A DNA stretch of 64,000 nucleotides, taken from Sporolactobacillus mangiferae. Lineage in GTDB: Bacteria > Bacillota > Bacilli > Bacillales > Sporolactobacillaceae. The notes under the pieces were generated by a model. The model saw nothing but the letters and a program-made list of their open reading frames with translations. It made no database searches and was not told where the DNA came from. The translations under genes and the position numbers were made by a program. How positions within the stretch are numbered: position 1 is the first letter of the stretch; each line of letters starts with the position of its first letter. The DNA lies in assembly GCF_023336505.1 (NCBI RefSeq), contig NZ_JAMAST010000001.1, positions 248,001 to 312,000 on the forward strand. The letters run 5' to 3'. Below, in pieces: positions 46,470 through 56,952 of the stretch.

Positions 46470-47783
46470 TCAATAACGGTCAATAAACTGAGCATTAAGC
46501 AATGCCTTGCCACAAAGCTGACCGTCTGCGAACAGTTCGATGTCCAGCTTCCCGTTTCTTCGAGTCATTTCAAGAATTTTGGGATGGACGGTCACCGTTT
46601 GCTCCAGTTGCACCGGCTTGAAAAAATAAAAGGAAAGATTATCCACTACCAAATCACCGCGACGCAGGCGGTTCAGAATACGTCTGCCGACGGTTGTTAC
46701 AATTGACGTCATAACTCCGTGGGAGACTGAACCCAGATAGTCACTCATCTGCGGTGTAACGGTAAATCGAAATTCATAGCGATGATCATTTGAATAATCC
46801 GCGAGCTGTGACGAAACGATGTCCTCAATGGTCTCACCCATTTGCGGCTGCTGCTGTATTCTTTGCAGTGCTTTAAGCACATCACGACGCGTGACAATAC
46901 CAGCAAGGTGATGCTGCTTGTCAACAACCGGCAAGCCGTCCACCCCTTCCCATATCATTCGATGTGCAGCGGCAGCCACTGATGTTGTCGGCGTGACGAC
47001 AAGCGGAGCTGCAGTCATGATTTCTTCAATTGTTGATACATGCTGATCTTTCATCAGATCTTTCATCGCCACTATTCCGACGACTTTCATCTGCTGATCT
47101 ACAACCGGAAAACGGCTATGTGAAGTCCTGCGGTTTAATTCATACCAACGTTTCGGTGAATCATAGTTAAAAACAAACTGGGTCTCTGAAAAAGGAATCA
47201 TGATATCCGATACGTAAACAATCTCTTTTTTGATTAACTGATCATAAATGGCCCGGTTTATTTTTGCAGCTACGGTGAATGTATCATAGGCAGTTGAAAT
47301 AACTGGCAGCTGTGTCTGATCAGCCAGCCGTTTAATACGCTCACTTGTATTGAAACCGCCGGTAATCAGAACTGCTGCACCCTCTTTTAAAGCATACTCA
47401 TGGACAGACTCGCGATTGCCGACAATCATCAGATCATTTGCGCCAATATAGCGTTTCATCGCATCCATTTCCATCGCACCGATAACAAAGTGATTCAGCG
47501 TCCGCGAAAGCCCTGTTCGCCCGCCGAGTACTTGTCCATCTACTATATTCACAACCGTATCAAAGGTCAGTTTTTCAATGCTTTCCTTCATTTTCTGCTC
47601 AATCCGCACCGTCCCTACCCGTTCAACGGTACTGACCAGTCCTTGAATCTCTGCATCTTTTATTGCCCGATACGCCGTGCCTTCACTGACCTGAAGAACC
47701 TTAGCAACCTGACGAACTGAAATTTTGCTGCCAACATCCAGGTCTGCAATGTATCTTAAGATTTGTTCATGCTTCGTCTCCAT
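46470..47783 (-). CDS. ytoI: YtoI family regulator-like protein (HTH, DRTGG, CBS, hot-dog)
   Basis: Four-part protein of 437 aa. N-terminal winged helix (about 1-60; KISVRQVAKVLQVSEGTAYR), DRTGG domain (about 75-180), two CBS domains (about 190-310; VVDQQMKVVGIVAMKDLMKD and VVDKQHHLAGIVTRRDVLKA), and a C-terminal hot-dog fold. CBS pairs usually bind adenine nucleotides, so a nucleotide-sensing regulator is plausible, but no target is known. ATG overlaps no neighbour; 21 bp behind ytkL. Confidence 0.9.
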   Translation of the reverse strand: METKHEQILRYIADLDVGSKISVRQVAKVLQVSEGTAYRAIKDAEIQGLVSTVERVGTVRIEQKMKESIEKLTFDTVVNIVDGQVLGGRTGLSRTLNHFVIGAMEMDAMKRYIGANDLMIVGNRESVHEYALKEGAAVLITGGFNTSERIKRLADQTQLPVISTAYDTFTVAAKINRAIYDQLIKKEIVYVSDIMIPFSETQFVFNYDSPKRWYELNRRTSHSRFPVVDQQMKVVGIVAMKDLMKDQHVSTIEEIMTAAPLVVTPTTSVAAAAHRMIWEGVDGLPVVDKQHHLAGIVTRRDVLKALQRIQQQPQMGETIEDIVSSQLADYSNDHRYEFRFTVTPQMSDYLGSVSHGVMTSIVTTVGRRILNRLRRGDLVVDNLSFYFFKPVQLEQTVTVHPKILEMTRRNGKLDIELFADGQLCGKALLNAQFIDRY

Positions 47784-47804
47784 ATCAACCGCTCCAAACA
47801 GCCC

Positions 47805-48488
47805 TTACAGGGTTAGTGTCTGACCAGGTGACATCACACATCCGTGTCCGTTCAGCTGATCCGCAAACCAGCCGGCATCCTGCTGAATGACTGGAAATGT
47901 GTTGTAATGAATCGGAACAACAGTCTTAGCCTTGATCCATTTTGCCGCCTGCAGTGCATCTTCTGGCCCCATCGTATAGTTATCCCCGATTGGCAGAAAT
48001 GCAAGATCAATCGCATAGCGGTCACCGATCCATTTCATGTCGGAAAAAAGTGCAGTATCCCCTGCATGGTAAATCGTCTTTTCTTCAATCTTCAGCAGCA
48101 GCCCGGCCGGCATACCCGCATACACGATCTGGCGATTTGCCGCATCAGTAATACTCGACCCGTGAAAGGCCTGCGTCATTTTAACGGTACCGAAACGAAA
48201 AGTGTGCGCACCGCCAATAGACATGCCATGTGTCTTCAAACCTCTCCAGCTGAAATAAGTAGCCAGTTCGGCAATGGCTATAACCAGTGACCCGTCGCGC
48301 TCAGCAATTAGCTGCGTATCTTCGATGTGGTCACCATGACCGTGCGTCAGCAGTATGGCATCAATTTTTGGTAAGTCATCAATCGTCATTGGGGTCCGCT
48401 GATTCCCTCTGATAAATGGATCAATTAATAAATTGCCCTTCTCCGTCTCCAGTAAAACGGTCGAATGTCCGACATAGGTAATTTTCAT
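47805..48488 (-). CDS. ytkL: Metal-dependent hydrolase YtkL (UPF0173)
   Basis: Metallo-beta-lactamase fold hydrolase, 227 aa. Metal ligands in [13 protein letters not shown] (about 48-60), a later His in the QAFHGSSI segment and the Asp in [30 protein letters not shown] is the family N-terminus. Substrate unknown. First gene of a probable ytkL-ytoI-nrnA-dnaE transcript; a TATAAT at 48565-48560 is a candidate -10. Confidence 0.92.
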   Translation of the reverse strand: MKITYVGHSTVLLETEKGNLLIDPFIRGNQRTPMTIDDLPKIDAILLTHGHGDHIEDTQLIAERDGSLVIAIAELATYFSWRGLKTHGMSIGGAHTFRFGTVKMTQAFHGSSITDAANRQIVYAGMPAGLLLKIEEKTIYHAGDTALFSDMKWIGDRYAIDLAFLPIGDNYTMGPEDALQAAKWIKAKTVVPIHYNTFPVIQQDAGWFADQLNGHGCVMSPGQTLTL

Positions 48489-48823
48489 TCACTTTTTCTC
48501 CCTTCGTTACTGAACATTAATTACTAAGCGCCCGTTCTTAACATGCATTTATAAAAATTATTATACACTACATATAGGCCGAAGTTTGCATAAAACAGTT
48601 GCCGCACCTTGTTTGATCCTGTTTGGCTTTGTAAAAATCCGCGGGACCTCACAGTCATCGGTTCATCTGCTCTCCTCATCATCTCAGCAGGCTGATGAAT
48701 AATCGATCGAAATACAACAGTAAAGTTAGCAGAACTCTTTTTTAAGAAATCAACCCGAAACGGCCCGAACACGCTTATATTGTGATACATTATTATTATT
48801 AAATGAAACTGGAGTGACCCTAA
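48489..48823. other. Divergent intergenic region ytkL-pepQ
   Basis: Holds a candidate -10 (TATAAT, minus strand 48565-48560) for ytkL without a good -35, and an AT-rich tract before pepQ. No gene or known repeat was recognised. Confidence 0.4.
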
Positions 48824-49921
48824 TTGTCAGAGAAGATGAAGCAAATTGAATCATGGCTGCGCGGCCATGAAGGGCGGTTCGCTTATATAGCCGACCCTAC
48901 AAATGTTTTTTATCTTACGCATTTCAAATGTAATCCACATGAACGTTTTCTCGGTTTATTCTTATTTCCCGATGATGAACCGTTCCTCGTTTGCCCGGAA
49001 CTGGAAGTCGGTCAGGCACGCGCATCGGCATTTGGTCATGAGGTTTTTGGTTACCGCGATGATCAGAATCCGTGGGATACCGTAAAAAAAGCACTGAGCA
49101 GCCGTGCAGCTTCATTTAACAAAGTGTATATTGAGCCAAGCACACTGCCTTATAATAAGACGCTTGCGCTAAAAGCCATCGATAAGCAACTTGAATTCCG
49201 ATCCATTGAGGACTATCTGGCTGACATGCGCAACATTAAAGATGAACATGAACTCGCAGTTATGAAAAAAGCCGGCGAAATTGCGGATTATGCGGTAAGG
49301 TTAGGAATCGACGCAATTAAAAAAGGCCGTACAGAAGCTGCAATTGTCGCAGAAATTGAGTATGAGCTTGCCAAACAAGGCTATTCTGAAATGGCCTTTG
49401 ATACGATGGTTTTGACTGGGGAGAACACAGCAAATCCGCATGGCTATCCGGGAACACGCCAAATTCACGAAGGTGATTTCGTGCTCTTCGATCTCGGTGT
49501 CGTCATTGATGGTTATTGCTCCGATATTACCCGAACCGTCTGCTTCAAACATGCTTCAGACGAACAATATAAAATTTATGATGCAACCTTGCAGGCTAAT
49601 CTTGCTGCGCTTGAAGCCGTTCGCCAGGGATTGCGCATCGGTGACCTTGACGGAGTCGCGCGAAAAGTGATCGCCGACGCAGGTTATGGTCATTATTTCA
49701 CGCATCGGCTTGGACACGGGCTTGGTCTTGGTGAGCATGAACAGCCATCCATGAGTGCTGCAAACGACAAAGTACTGACGACCGGCATGGTTTTTACGAT
49801 TGAACCCGGTATTTACGTTCCAAACGTCGGCGGTGTCCGTATCGAAGACGATGTCTATCTTGGTGAAAAGGGCCCGGAAACGCTGACCCATTACCCGAAA
49901 GCGCTCCAAATCATCGAGTAA
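48824..49921 (+). CDS. Xaa-Pro dipeptidase/aminopeptidase (M24 family)
   Basis: Metallopeptidase of the pita-bread fold, 365 aa, cleaving peptides with proline in second position. N-terminal creatinase-like domain (about 1-130), then the catalytic domain with metal ligands Asp in LFDLGVVIDGYCSDITR (about 225-236), His in THRLGHGLGLGEHEQPS, Glu in IEPGIYVPNVGGVRIEDDV. TTG start at 48824, 9 nt after GGAG. Stands alone on the + strand. PepQ-like, similar to B. subtilis YqhT or YkvY. Confidence 0.92.
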   Translation: MSEKMKQIESWLRGHEGRFAYIADPTNVFYLTHFKCNPHERFLGLFLFPDDEPFLVCPELEVGQARASAFGHEVFGYRDDQNPWDTVKKALSSRAASFNKVYIEPSTLPYNKTLALKAIDKQLEFRSIEDYLADMRNIKDEHELAVMKKAGEIADYAVRLGIDAIKKGRTEAAIVAEIEYELAKQGYSEMAFDTMVLTGENTANPHGYPGTRQIHEGDFVLFDLGVVIDGYCSDITRTVCFKHASDEQYKIYDATLQANLAALEAVRQGLRIGDLDGVARKVIADAGYGHYFTHRLGHGLGLGEHEQPSMSAANDKVLTTGMVFTIEPGIYVPNVGGVRIEDDVYLGEKGPETLTHYPKALQIIE

Positions 49922-49956
49922 AGATTCAGTCGGCGAGCGTTATCAAGGCAAATGCC

Positions 49957-49997
49957 AGAGGGTTCCTCAAAGAATTATATTCTTTGAGGAACCCTCT
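49957..49997. terminator. Bidirectional terminator hairpin pepQ / ackA
   Basis: A perfect 19-bp stem AGAGGGTTCCTCAAAGAAT with a 3-nt loop. U-tracts are poor on both sides, but its place between convergent genes makes it the shared terminator. Confidence 0.75.
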
Positions 49998-50019
49998 TCC
50001 TGTATGGCAAAGCGCCGTA

Positions 50020-51222
50020 TCAGATACTCTGCTGCTGTTGTGATAAACGCACAGTATCTCGCGCAATCATTACTTCTTCGTTAGTTGGGATGACAAGTAC
50101 TTTGATCTTTGAATCCGGCATGTTGATGAACGTCTCCTGTCCGTTAATCTTGTTCGTTTCCTGATCGCAGTGAACGCCAAGGAAACTGAGACCATCAAGG
50201 ACACGCGCACGGATCATCGAACTGTGTTCTCCAATCCCCGCAGTAAAAATGATGGCATCGACACCATTCATTTTTGCAGCAAAGGACCCGATATATTTCT
50301 GTATCCGTTCAACAAAGACCGCGATCGCAAGTTTCGCACGTTTGTTCCCTCTTCGCGCTTCTTTTTCAATGTCCCTTAAATCACTGGAAAATCCGGAAAT
50401 TCCGAGCATACCACTTTTTTTGTTTAACACATTAATAACTTCACTTGCGTTCATACCGGTTTTATCCATAATGTAGGGAATTAAAGCGGGATCAATATCA
50501 CCGGAACGTGTCCCCATGGTCAATCCGGCAAGCGGCGTAAAGCCCATCGATGTATCAATCGATCTACCGGCTTTGACTGCGGTAATGCTGGCACCATTTC
50601 CAAGATGGCAGGAAATCAGACGCAGCTCTTTTATCGGCCGTTTGAGTAATTCCGCCGCACGATAAGCAACGAATTTATGACTGGTCCCATGGAATCCGTA
50701 TTTTCGAATGCCATATTGTTTATAGTAGTCGTATGGAACGCTGTACAGATACGCCTCATCACTCATGCTTTGATGAAAAGCGGTATCAAAAACGACGACT
50801 TCGGGAACTTCGGGCAGCACTTCACGAAACGCCCGAATGCCGACCAGATTCGCAGGATTGTGAAGTGGCGCGAGTTCAGAAAGATCTTCTATTTTTTTTA
50901 TGACCTCATCTGTAACCAGCGCAGAATCATCAAAAGTCTCGCCCCCATGCACAACTCGGTGTCCAACGCCTCTGATCTCTTTTAAGGTGCGGACAATTTT
51001 TAAACCGGTAAGACGATCAAGCAGTATGCGCACAGCCTCTTCATGATCTGGTACTGATGCAATTTCCTGTTTTTTTTCTCCATGTACACTGATTGTAAAA
51101 ATGGAATCCGACAGACCAATACGTTCAAACGAACCTTTAGTCACCAGACGCTCTGCAGGCATATCCAGCAGCTGAAATTTCAGCGAGGAGCTGCCAGCGT
51201 TGATCGCAAGAATTAATGCCAA
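50020..51222 (-). CDS. ackA: Acetate kinase
   Basis: Interconverts acetate + ATP and acetyl phosphate, 400 aa. ASKHA-fold motifs: [26 protein letters not shown], catalytic Asp in [31 protein letters not shown] and [16 protein letters not shown] start after GAGGGGGTGAT. It is 22 bp behind ytxK, as in B. subtilis. Confidence 0.97.
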   Translation of the reverse strand: MALILAINAGSSSLKFQLLDMPAERLVTKGSFERIGLSDSIFTISVHGEKKQEIASVPDHEEAVRILLDRLTGLKIVRTLKEIRGVGHRVVHGGETFDDSALVTDEVIKKIEDLSELAPLHNPANLVGIRAFREVLPEVPEVVVFDTAFHQSMSDEAYLYSVPYDYYKQYGIRKYGFHGTSHKFVAYRAAELLKRPIKELRLISCHLGNGASITAVKAGRSIDTSMGFTPLAGLTMGTRSGDIDPALIPYIMDKTGMNASEVINVLNKKSGMLGISGFSSDLRDIEKEARRGNKRAKLAIAVFVERIQKYIGSFAAKMNGVDAIIFTAGIGEHSSMIRARVLDGLSFLGVHCDQETNKINGQETFINMPDSKIKVLVIPTNEEVMIARDTVRLSQQQQSI

Positions 51223-51244
51223 TGTCGATCACCCCCTCGTCATC

Positions 51245-52219
51245 TTAAACCGAACGGTGCAAAAACCAATGATCTAACTGCTGCATAAATTTACGCATTT
51301 TCACTTCATCTGAAAAATCCGGCATTTCCGCGAGCAGTGCTTGCCGCGCAAGGGTGCCTTTGCCTGACTTCTTTTGCAGCAATAAAATACTTTTTGCCTG
51401 ATTTACCTTGTTAAACAGAGAAACAGGCAGCTGAATGAGTGCAAGTATGTTTGCGTTTTTTTTAAGAAAATCATGAAACGTATGCGTTTGATCATCCGTG
51501 AATAAGTGATTCGGAATAAGAAAAAGCGCATAGCCTTCCGTTTTTAATTTTCTCAATGCCTGTTCCACAAACAGAAAATGTGTCAATGGTTGTTTTGTTA
51601 CTGATTTAAGTAAATACGTATCCGCTGAACGCTGATCAGGGTAGATCCCAACCGGAACATCGCAGACAACAAAATCGGCCGGTTCGATCATGATTGGTTT
51701 GAGACCGTCCTGATGAAACAGCTGAATTTCTTTCTGCTGCAAGTTTGCGTTAGCCGCTGCCAGTCGGACAAGAAGCGGATCTGCGTCAATCCCGTACGCT
51801 TGAACCTTATCCGTTCTCGACTGGTTCAGTATACCTGTCAGCAGATTGGCGGAGCCGACGGCGGGATCAAGAATGGAATAAGCTTTTTCCCCAGCTAGCA
51901 TGGCAAACATATGCCCGATCAGAAGCACCAGAGTGTCCGGCGTTAATTCCTGATTTGGCTGAGGTGCTTCTTTCATCCCTTTAAGCAGTGCAAGCTGAAA
52001 TGCGCGTCTGACTTCTTCAGCTGTCATCTTCAGGTGATTAAAACGTTCGTAGAGCGGCTTTAGTTTCTTTTCTAAGGGCTCCTGCCTGATCTCATTGCGA
52101 AGCAGCCCTTCTGCTGTCTCACAAAGCGCGGTTAAATAATTCGTTTCGTTATTTTTTTTTATAAAAAGTGTTGCCTGATCAAACACTGAAAAGAGTTCAC
52201 TGACTGACGTTGTTTGCAA
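51245..52219 (-). CDS. ytxK: Class I SAM-dependent methyltransferase YtxK
   Basis: N-6 DNA methylase-like protein, 324 aa. Motif I ILDPAVGSANLLTGILNQS (about 110-130) binds S-adenosylmethionine; the catalytic-loop position reads CDVPVGIYP rather than the NPPY of DNA methylases, so it may not methylate DNA. GGAGG lies 8 nt before a TTG at 52219 and 2 nt before an ATG at 52225; the upstream ATG at 52255 has no ribosome site. Role unknown; related genes sit by ackA, and in competence operons of other Firmicutes. Confidence 0.88.
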   Translation of the reverse strand: MQTTSVSELFSVFDQATLFIKKNNETNYLTALCETAEGLLRNEIRQEPLEKKLKPLYERFNHLKMTAEEVRRAFQLALLKGMKEAPQPNQELTPDTLVLLIGHMFAMLAGEKAYSILDPAVGSANLLTGILNQSRTDKVQAYGIDADPLLVRLAAANANLQQKEIQLFHQDGLKPIMIEPADFVVCDVPVGIYPDQRSADTYLLKSVTKQPLTHFLFVEQALRKLKTEGYALFLIPNHLFTDDQTHTFHDFLKKNANILALIQLPVSLFNKVNQAKSILLLQKKSGKGTLARQALLAEMPDFSDEVKMRKFMQQLDHWFLHRSV

Positions 52220-52275
52220 AGTCATTTCCTCCAAATATAAATAAAGCGCTTTCATAATATATTATATCGTGAATT

Positions 52276-52434
52276 TTAAAAATTGCCTATTGACTCCTGT
52301 AAAAGATTGAATGATCTTGTCTCATTTTCGAATGCAAATTTTGGCAGACCTATTGAGTGGAGATATCCTTTTTTCTTTTCTGGATACCTGTTTTGCAGCT
52401 TTTTTCTGTTCGTCTGAATCTTCACTTGCGCCAT
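52276..52434 (-). CDS. Hypothetical small basic protein
   Basis: 52 aa, start MAQVKIQTNRKKLQNRYPEK, basic N-terminal half and polar C-terminal half; no membrane segment. AGGAGTG lies about 11 nt upstream. I do not recognise it. It takes the place of tpx in the B. subtilis order, but shows no similarity to it. Confidence 0.4.
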   Translation of the reverse strand: MAQVKIQTNRKKLQNRYPEKKKGYLHSIGLPKFAFENETRSFNLLQESIGNF

Positions 52435-52458
52435 ATTCGCACTCACTCCTACGTTCAC

Positions 52459-52610
52459 TAACTATAGACTAAATTTCATATCAGAGCAATGGCTGCGAAT
52501 TTGCATAAATCCGTATAAAGCCTTTTATTACTACGTATCATTAAGCAGGTTCGTTTCATTTTGCGCAAAAATGATTTAAGAACAGCTCGGCCGGACAAAA
52601 TTTTTCAATC
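52459..52610. other. Intergenic sequence before composite repeat copy 3
   Basis: AT-rich, no gene or clear signal. Confidence 0.35.
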
Positions 52611-52930
52611 AAAAAGACCAGGCTAAAACGCCCGGTCCTACTTTCACAGGACATATACGTGCTTAGCGAAAAAGCCTTTCAGATCCTGATTCGTGATTTA
52701 TGCCATATTGACTGCAACGTCGCTGTTTTTTCCAACGCGATTTATCGATCTGTTCCTGCGCGGGTTATCGGTCCGTTTGCACAATATATCGGTCTGTTTG
52801 GTTAATCGTGATTTACTGGCCAGCACTTTCCCACAATCTTCGACCTGATCCTGTTCCTTTTTGTTTGCATCATCGCTGTGGCCCTTGCTTGTCGCTGGCG
52901 CCAGCGCACTACCACTCCGACATTCAGACA
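52611..52930 (+). repeat. Composite dispersed repeat, copy 3 (diverged)
   Basis: Hairpin module AAAAAGACCAGGCTAAAACG with CCCGGTCC, then CTTTCACAGGACATATACGT (shared with 31.9 and 61.0 kb). A degenerate series of about 24-bp motifs follows (TTTATCGATCTGTT, TTATCGGTCCGTTT, TATCGGTCTGTTT, TTTACTGGCCAGC). The final part, CGTGATTTACTGGCCAGC...CTTCGACCTG, aligns with 61068-61125. Confidence 0.65.
52612..52638 (-). terminator. Terminator-like hairpin downstream of ytfJ
   Basis: Minus strand GACCGGGC / GCCTGGTC stem with a 7-nt loop, then TTTTTG. It is the first module of the repeat and is well placed to stop the ytfI-ytfJ transcript. Confidence 0.65.
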
Positions 52931-52987
52931 TTCAAGCCTAAAAAAACAGAATGCGCGGCGAGCAACATTCTGTTTCAATTATCAAAT

Positions 52988-53452
52988 TTAATTAAATTCC
53001 TCGTCCTGCCACTCTCCACGACGTTTTTTCCGCCGCTGTGCAGCTCCACCGCCGTTTTTATCAATTATTTCTTTGATCTTTTCTATAGTCTGGGGAGCAA
53101 GATCAATCAGGCGCTCATATAAGTGCGTATTGCTATCCAGATGAACTGTTTTTACTCCCTCTTCACCAATAATCAGGAATGCGATCGGGGTGATCGAAAC
53201 GCCTCCGCCGGTTCCTCCGCCGAACGGAAGATAGGCTTCTGTATCTTCACTCGGATCTTCATCCGGATTTTCATTTTTGGTATTAAATTCGCTTCCGCCT
53301 GCGACAAAGCCAAAACCGACCTTTGACAAAGTGATAATTGTGTGCCCGTCGTCAGTCTCAATCGGATCGCCGACAATTGTTCCGACATCGACCATTGATT
53401 GCAGACTGTCCAACGCCGTTTTCATTAGTCCCTGTATCGGATGATCTGCCAT
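52988..53452 (-). CDS. ytfJ: Sporulation protein YtfJ (GerW family)
   Basis: GerW/YtfJ family, 154 aa; required for proper germinant response in B. subtilis. HPIQGLMKTALDSLQSMVDV N-terminus, a Gly-rich centre (FGGGTGGGVSITPIAFLII), an acidic stretch (NPDEDPSEDTE) and a basic tail. It lies 4 bp behind ytfI, with which it is coexpressed in sporulation. Confidence 0.93.
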   Translation of the reverse strand: MADHPIQGLMKTALDSLQSMVDVGTIVGDPIETDDGHTIITLSKVGFGFVAGGSEFNTKNENPDEDPSEDTEAYLPFGGGTGGGVSITPIAFLIIGEEGVKTVHLDSNTHLYERLIDLAPQTIEKIKEIIDKNGGGAAQRRKKRRGEWQDEEFN

Positions 53453-53456
53453 ATGC

Positions 53457-54038
53457 TTACCCTTCTTTCATTAGGCGCCTGATCTTCTTGATCATGACTA
53501 TAGCATCCCCGATCCTTAGCTGAAACATGCATGACAGATCCGAACATAGAGACATTCTTTGGAAAACCGGAACAACCTGAATGCGTGGACGATCAGAAAT
53601 CCACGGGGCGATCCACGGCATCAGTGAGGCTTTTATCGACCAGATGATGCCGCTGAGAATAGCTGTTTCAAATGCATCGCCTGTCCCGCATTGCGTGACC
53701 CACGAAACGAGCTGCACGCGAATTTTATGACTGACGTTCATTTTGCGCAGCAGTCTTATTCCTTGGCCCAACTGCTCCTGCCAATCCGCTAATTCTTGTT
53801 GTGAATATCCCGGATCATGCTTCTGGTTCGCGGTGGATTCAGAAGGAACCTGGCGCAATGGATCAGATTGCTGCGCCCACAGGCATATACCCCAGATGTA
53901 AATCTTAACCTTCCACGAACAGGAATGTGCGCTGATCAATAATTTGACACGCATGGTGAGTGTGCTTTTTAAAAAGATACAAATCACAAGAACAAAAAGA
54001 CTCACACAGATAACTGACAAAATGATGAACAGGCGCAC
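53457..54038 (-). CDS. ytfI: DUF2953 protein YtfI
   Basis: Single-pass membrane protein of the DUF2953 family, 193 aa, with one N-terminal hydrophobic helix (about 3-24). The conserved central segment is GTGDAFETAILSGIIWSIKA. GTG start after AGGAG. Function unknown; always beside ytfJ in spore-formers. Confidence 0.88.
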   Translation of the reverse strand: MRLFIILSVICVSLFVLVICIFLKSTLTMRVKLLISAHSCSWKVKIYIWGICLWAQQSDPLRQVPSESTANQKHDPGYSQQELADWQEQLGQGIRLLRKMNVSHKIRVQLVSWVTQCGTGDAFETAILSGIIWSIKASLMPWIAPWISDRPRIQVVPVFQRMSLCSDLSCMFQLRIGDAIVMIKKIRRLMKEG

Positions 54039-54099
54039 GCTCGACGCTCCTTTTTGTCTCTTTTGTTTTTAGTATCCGGTAAATCGTTCAAAAACATGT

Positions 54100-54130
54100 A
54101 AAAAATGCCCGAGCGTCTGTGCCCGGGCAG
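54100..54130 (-). terminator. Terminator of the his operon
   Basis: Minus-strand stem TGCCCGGG / CTCGGGCA with an 8-nt loop, followed by TTTTTT. Confidence 0.88.
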
Positions 54131-54141
54131 AAGAAAACGTG

Positions 54142-54813
54142 TCACTCTAAATTTTTCGCTTTTTCACGTTGAAATTCACTTTTGTCGCGATGCCGTTTTT
54201 CAAGCACCCGCAGCACCCGATCAAAACCGACTTTTTGTTCGCGCAGCATAACCAGTGTATGATAGATAACATCGGATACTTCCCATTCCAGTTCGGCAAC
54301 TGAACGATTCTTTGCCGCAATGATCACTTCCGATGTTTCCTCGCCGATTTTCTTCAGTATTTTGTCAATGCCCTCATTAAACAGATATGTTGTGTACGTA
54401 CCCTCCGGACGTTCAGCCTCCCGCTGTGCAATCACACGCTCCAGTTCCGCAAGAATTTCGTAGCGCTCGGCACCTGCTGCGACCGCTTCCTGCTTATCTG
54501 ATCGCTCCGGCGTAAAGCAGCTGTACGTGCCCGTGTGGCATGCCGGACCGGCAGGATTCACTTTCACAAGCAGCGTATCTGAATCACAGTCAACCGCCCA
54601 GTCCACAATCCGCTGCGTGTTACCCGATGTCTCACCCTTATGCCAAAGCTGATTTCGCGAACGACTGAAGAACCATGTTTCGCCGCTTTCCAGCGATTTT
54701 TCAATGGATTCTTTGTTCATGTAAGCCATCATCAGAATTTCTTTACTCTGCGCGTCCTGCACGATTGCCGGAATTAATCCATGCTCATCAAATTTCAATG
54801 TCTCAGTATTCAT
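54142..54813 (-). CDS. hisIE: Phosphoribosyl-AMP cyclohydrolase/phosphoribosyl-ATP pyrophosphatase
   Basis: Steps 2 and 3 of histidine synthesis in one chain, 223 aa. HisI (1-115) has metal ligands in [11 protein letters not shown] and CHTGTYSCF; HisE (about 120-215) has [20 protein letters not shown]. Last gene of the operon, overlapping hisF by 4 bp (ATGA). Confidence 0.97.
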   Translation of the reverse strand: MNTETLKFDEHGLIPAIVQDAQSKEILMMAYMNKESIEKSLESGETWFFSRSRNQLWHKGETSGNTQRIVDWAVDCDSDTLLVKVNPAGPACHTGTYSCFTPERSDKQEAVAAGAERYEILAELERVIAQREAERPEGTYTTYLFNEGIDKILKKIGEETSEVIIAAKNRSVAELEWEVSDVIYHTLVMLREQKVGFDRVLRVLEKRHRDKSEFQREKAKNLE

Positions 54814-55568
54814 CGAACAGCCACTCCCTTTTCTTTTAAAAATGCCTTCACACTGGCAACAGAAGTTTCTTTATAGTGAAAAATTGAGGCTGCCAGTGCT
54901 GCATCTGCCTTCCCCTTTTCAAAAACATCAAGAAAATCAGAAGCCTTTCCGGCACCACCTGATGCAATAACCGGCACGTCAACTGCATCACTGATTGCGC
55001 GTGTCAGGTTCAGCTCAAAGCCATTCTTTTCACCGTCCTGATCCATACTGGTCAGCAAAATTTCGCCCGCTCCAAGACGAACCACCTTTTTCGCCCAGGC
55101 AATCGCATCAAGATCCGTTGCCCTTCGCCCGCCGTGCGTATATACCTTATATGTACCGCTTTCCTGATGCCACCTGGCATCAATGGCGCATACAATGCAT
55201 TGATTGCCAAAAAAATCTGCGCCTTCTCTGATCAAATCCGGGTTGGCCACTGCTGAGCTGTTCAGCGATACTTTATCTGCACCGGCACGAAGCAGTTTTT
55301 TTATGTTTTCGAGCGAGTGAATGCCGCCGCCGACCGTAAACGGAATGTTCAGGTTGGCCGCGACCTGCTTCACCATTTCGACCATCGTGTTTCGGCCTTC
55401 GCTGGATGCAGATATATCGAGAAAGACAAGTTCATCCGCACCTTCATGATTGTAAAACATCGCAAGCGCCACAGGATCGCCGGCATCGCGCAACTGGACA
55501 AACTGTTTTCCCTTAACCACTCTGCCATCTTTAACATCCAGACATGGAATAATTCTTTTTGCCAGCAT
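54810..55568 (-). CDS. hisF: Imidazole glycerol phosphate synthase cyclase subunit
   Basis: Cyclase subunit of IGP synthase, 252 aa, (beta-alpha)8 barrel. Catalytic Asp11 in [15 protein letters not shown] and Asp130 in ALFAIDA-like [32 protein letters not shown] and [11 protein letters not shown] bind the phosphates. Starts by one-base overlap with hisA (TAATG). Confidence 0.97.
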   Translation of the reverse strand: MLAKRIIPCLDVKDGRVVKGKQFVQLRDAGDPVALAMFYNHEGADELVFLDISASSEGRNTMVEMVKQVAANLNIPFTVGGGIHSLENIKKLLRAGADKVSLNSSAVANPDLIREGADFFGNQCIVCAIDARWHQESGTYKVYTHGGRRATDLDAIAWAKKVVRLGAGEILLTSMDQDGEKNGFELNLTRAISDAVDVPVIASGGAGKASDFLDVFEKGKADAALAASIFHYKETSVASVKAFLKEKGVAVR

Positions 55569-56290
55569 TATCGCTTCACCGCCCTGATCGCGTCACTAAG
55601 CACGATTTGTTTCGTATACAGCGCTTTACCGATGATGGCTCCACTGATGTTCCGATCAGCCGCCAGCTGTTTTATTTCTGACAACGTTGTCACTCCTCCG
55701 GAAACGACAACCGGCATACCGATTTCGAGTGCAAGCTGTTCTGCAGCCGCCACATTCGCACCCTGAAGGGCTCCGTCCCTGGAAATATCTGTATAAATGA
55801 AATGCCTGGCACCTTCCCGAATCAATTGTTTGGCAAGATCCGCTGCGTTCAGTTCGGACACCTCAAGCCACCCCCGCACGGCAACTTTTTCTTTTTTTAC
55901 ATCAATTCCAATCGCTATGGATTCTGGAAACCGGTGCAGCGCCTGCTTGCAGAATTCCGGATTGCTGATCGCTGAACTGCCGAGAATGACTCGCTTAATT
56001 CCCCGGTTCAAATAATTTTCCAATGTCTCAATTGTGCGAACACCGCCGCCGACTTCAATGTTAATCGGTACTTCGGCAGCCATTTTCGCAATCAGGTTCT
56101 GATTCACGGGATGGCCCGCTTTCGCGCCGTCAAGATCAACAACATGCAGCCATTCGGCACCTTGTTCATAAAACGATTTCGCCACCTCCACCGGTTCCTC
56201 TCCATACACCGTGGACTGTCCATAATCGCCTTGAAACAGCCGAACGCATTTACCGTCAATCAGATCAATGGCAGGATAGAGAGTAAACAT
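55568..56290 (-). CDS. hisA: ProFAR isomerase
   Basis: Isomerises ProFAR to PRFAR, 240 aa, half-barrel repeat sequence. Catalytic Asp8 in [15 protein letters not shown], Asp129-type in [30 protein letters not shown] and [11 protein letters not shown]. The ATG at 56290 shares one base with the hisH stop (TGATG) and follows AAAGGAG; an upstream in-frame start inside hisH is rejected. Confidence 0.97.
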   Translation of the reverse strand: MFTLYPAIDLIDGKCVRLFQGDYGQSTVYGEEPVEVAKSFYEQGAEWLHVVDLDGAKAGHPVNQNLIAKMAAEVPINIEVGGGVRTIETLENYLNRGIKRVILGSSAISNPEFCKQALHRFPESIAIGIDVKKEKVAVRGWLEVSELNAADLAKQLIREGARHFIYTDISRDGALQGANVAAAEQLALEIGMPVVVSGGVTTLSEIKQLAADRNISGAIIGKALYTKQIVLSDAIRAVKR

Positions 56291-56952
56291 CAGCACTTCT
56301 CCTTTCTGCACGCGCTGGACTCGCTCCGCCTGCATGCAAGCTGCAAATAATTCCTGAGCAGTGCCTGACCGAATGCGCCGCTTTTTTCAGGATGAAACTG
56401 CATGCCATATACATTGCCTCTGCTGACAACTGCCGGAACCTCTCCATAATAATCGGCAGCGGCAACCAGCGTGCCGCGGTTTTTAAGTTCAGCAAAATAG
56501 GAATGTACAAAATAAGCAAAATCCGGTTTGACTCCGCTCAGCAAAGGTGAATTTGGATTGATAAAAGTCAGTGTATTCCAGCCCATATGGGGCACCTTGT
56601 AACGCCTGCCCTTTTCAGAGACGCCTGAAAAACGGACGACACGTCCCGGAATGAGCCCCAGTCCTTTTGTCAGAGTGCCTTCTTCACTCTCATCAAACAA
56701 GAGCTGCATGCCAAGACAGATACCAAGCAGTGGCCGCGTCTCCGCAAACGTTCTTAAATAAGTGCTTAAATGCTTCTCATGAAGCAATCTCATCGCGTCT
56801 TTAAATGCACCGACACCCGGAAGAATGAGCCCGTCAGCCCGATCCAAATCTTCTGCCTGGTCACTGATAATGTAAGTCTGATCAAGCCTTCTGAGTGCCT
56901 GGCTAAGGCTGTACAGGTTGCCCATACCATAATCTACAACACCAATCATCAT
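56290..56952 (-). CDS. hisH: Imidazole glycerol phosphate synthase glutaminase subunit
   Basis: Glutamine amidotransferase subunit, 220 aa, with nucleophile Cys in [18 protein letters not shown] (about 79), His/Glu pair in [12 protein letters not shown]. It provides ammonia to HisF. Overlaps hisB by 4 bp. The C-terminal tail ([13 protein letters not shown]) is longer than usual. Confidence 0.97.
   Translation of the reverse strand: MMIGVVDYGMGNLYSLSQALRRLDQTYIISDQAEDLDRADGLILPGVGAFKDAMRLLHEKHLSTYLRTFAETRPLLGICLGMQLLFDESEEGTLTKGLGLIPGRVVRFSGVSEKGRRYKVPHMGWNTLTFINPNSPLLSGVKPDFAYFVHSYFAELKNRGTLVAAADYYGEVPAVVSRGNVYGMQFHPEKSGAFGQALLRNYLQLACRRSESSACRKEKC

Noticed and set aside
48524-48790. 88-codon minus frame between ytkL and pepQ
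   Set aside because: No ribosome site, covers the expected promoter region, and no family resemblance.
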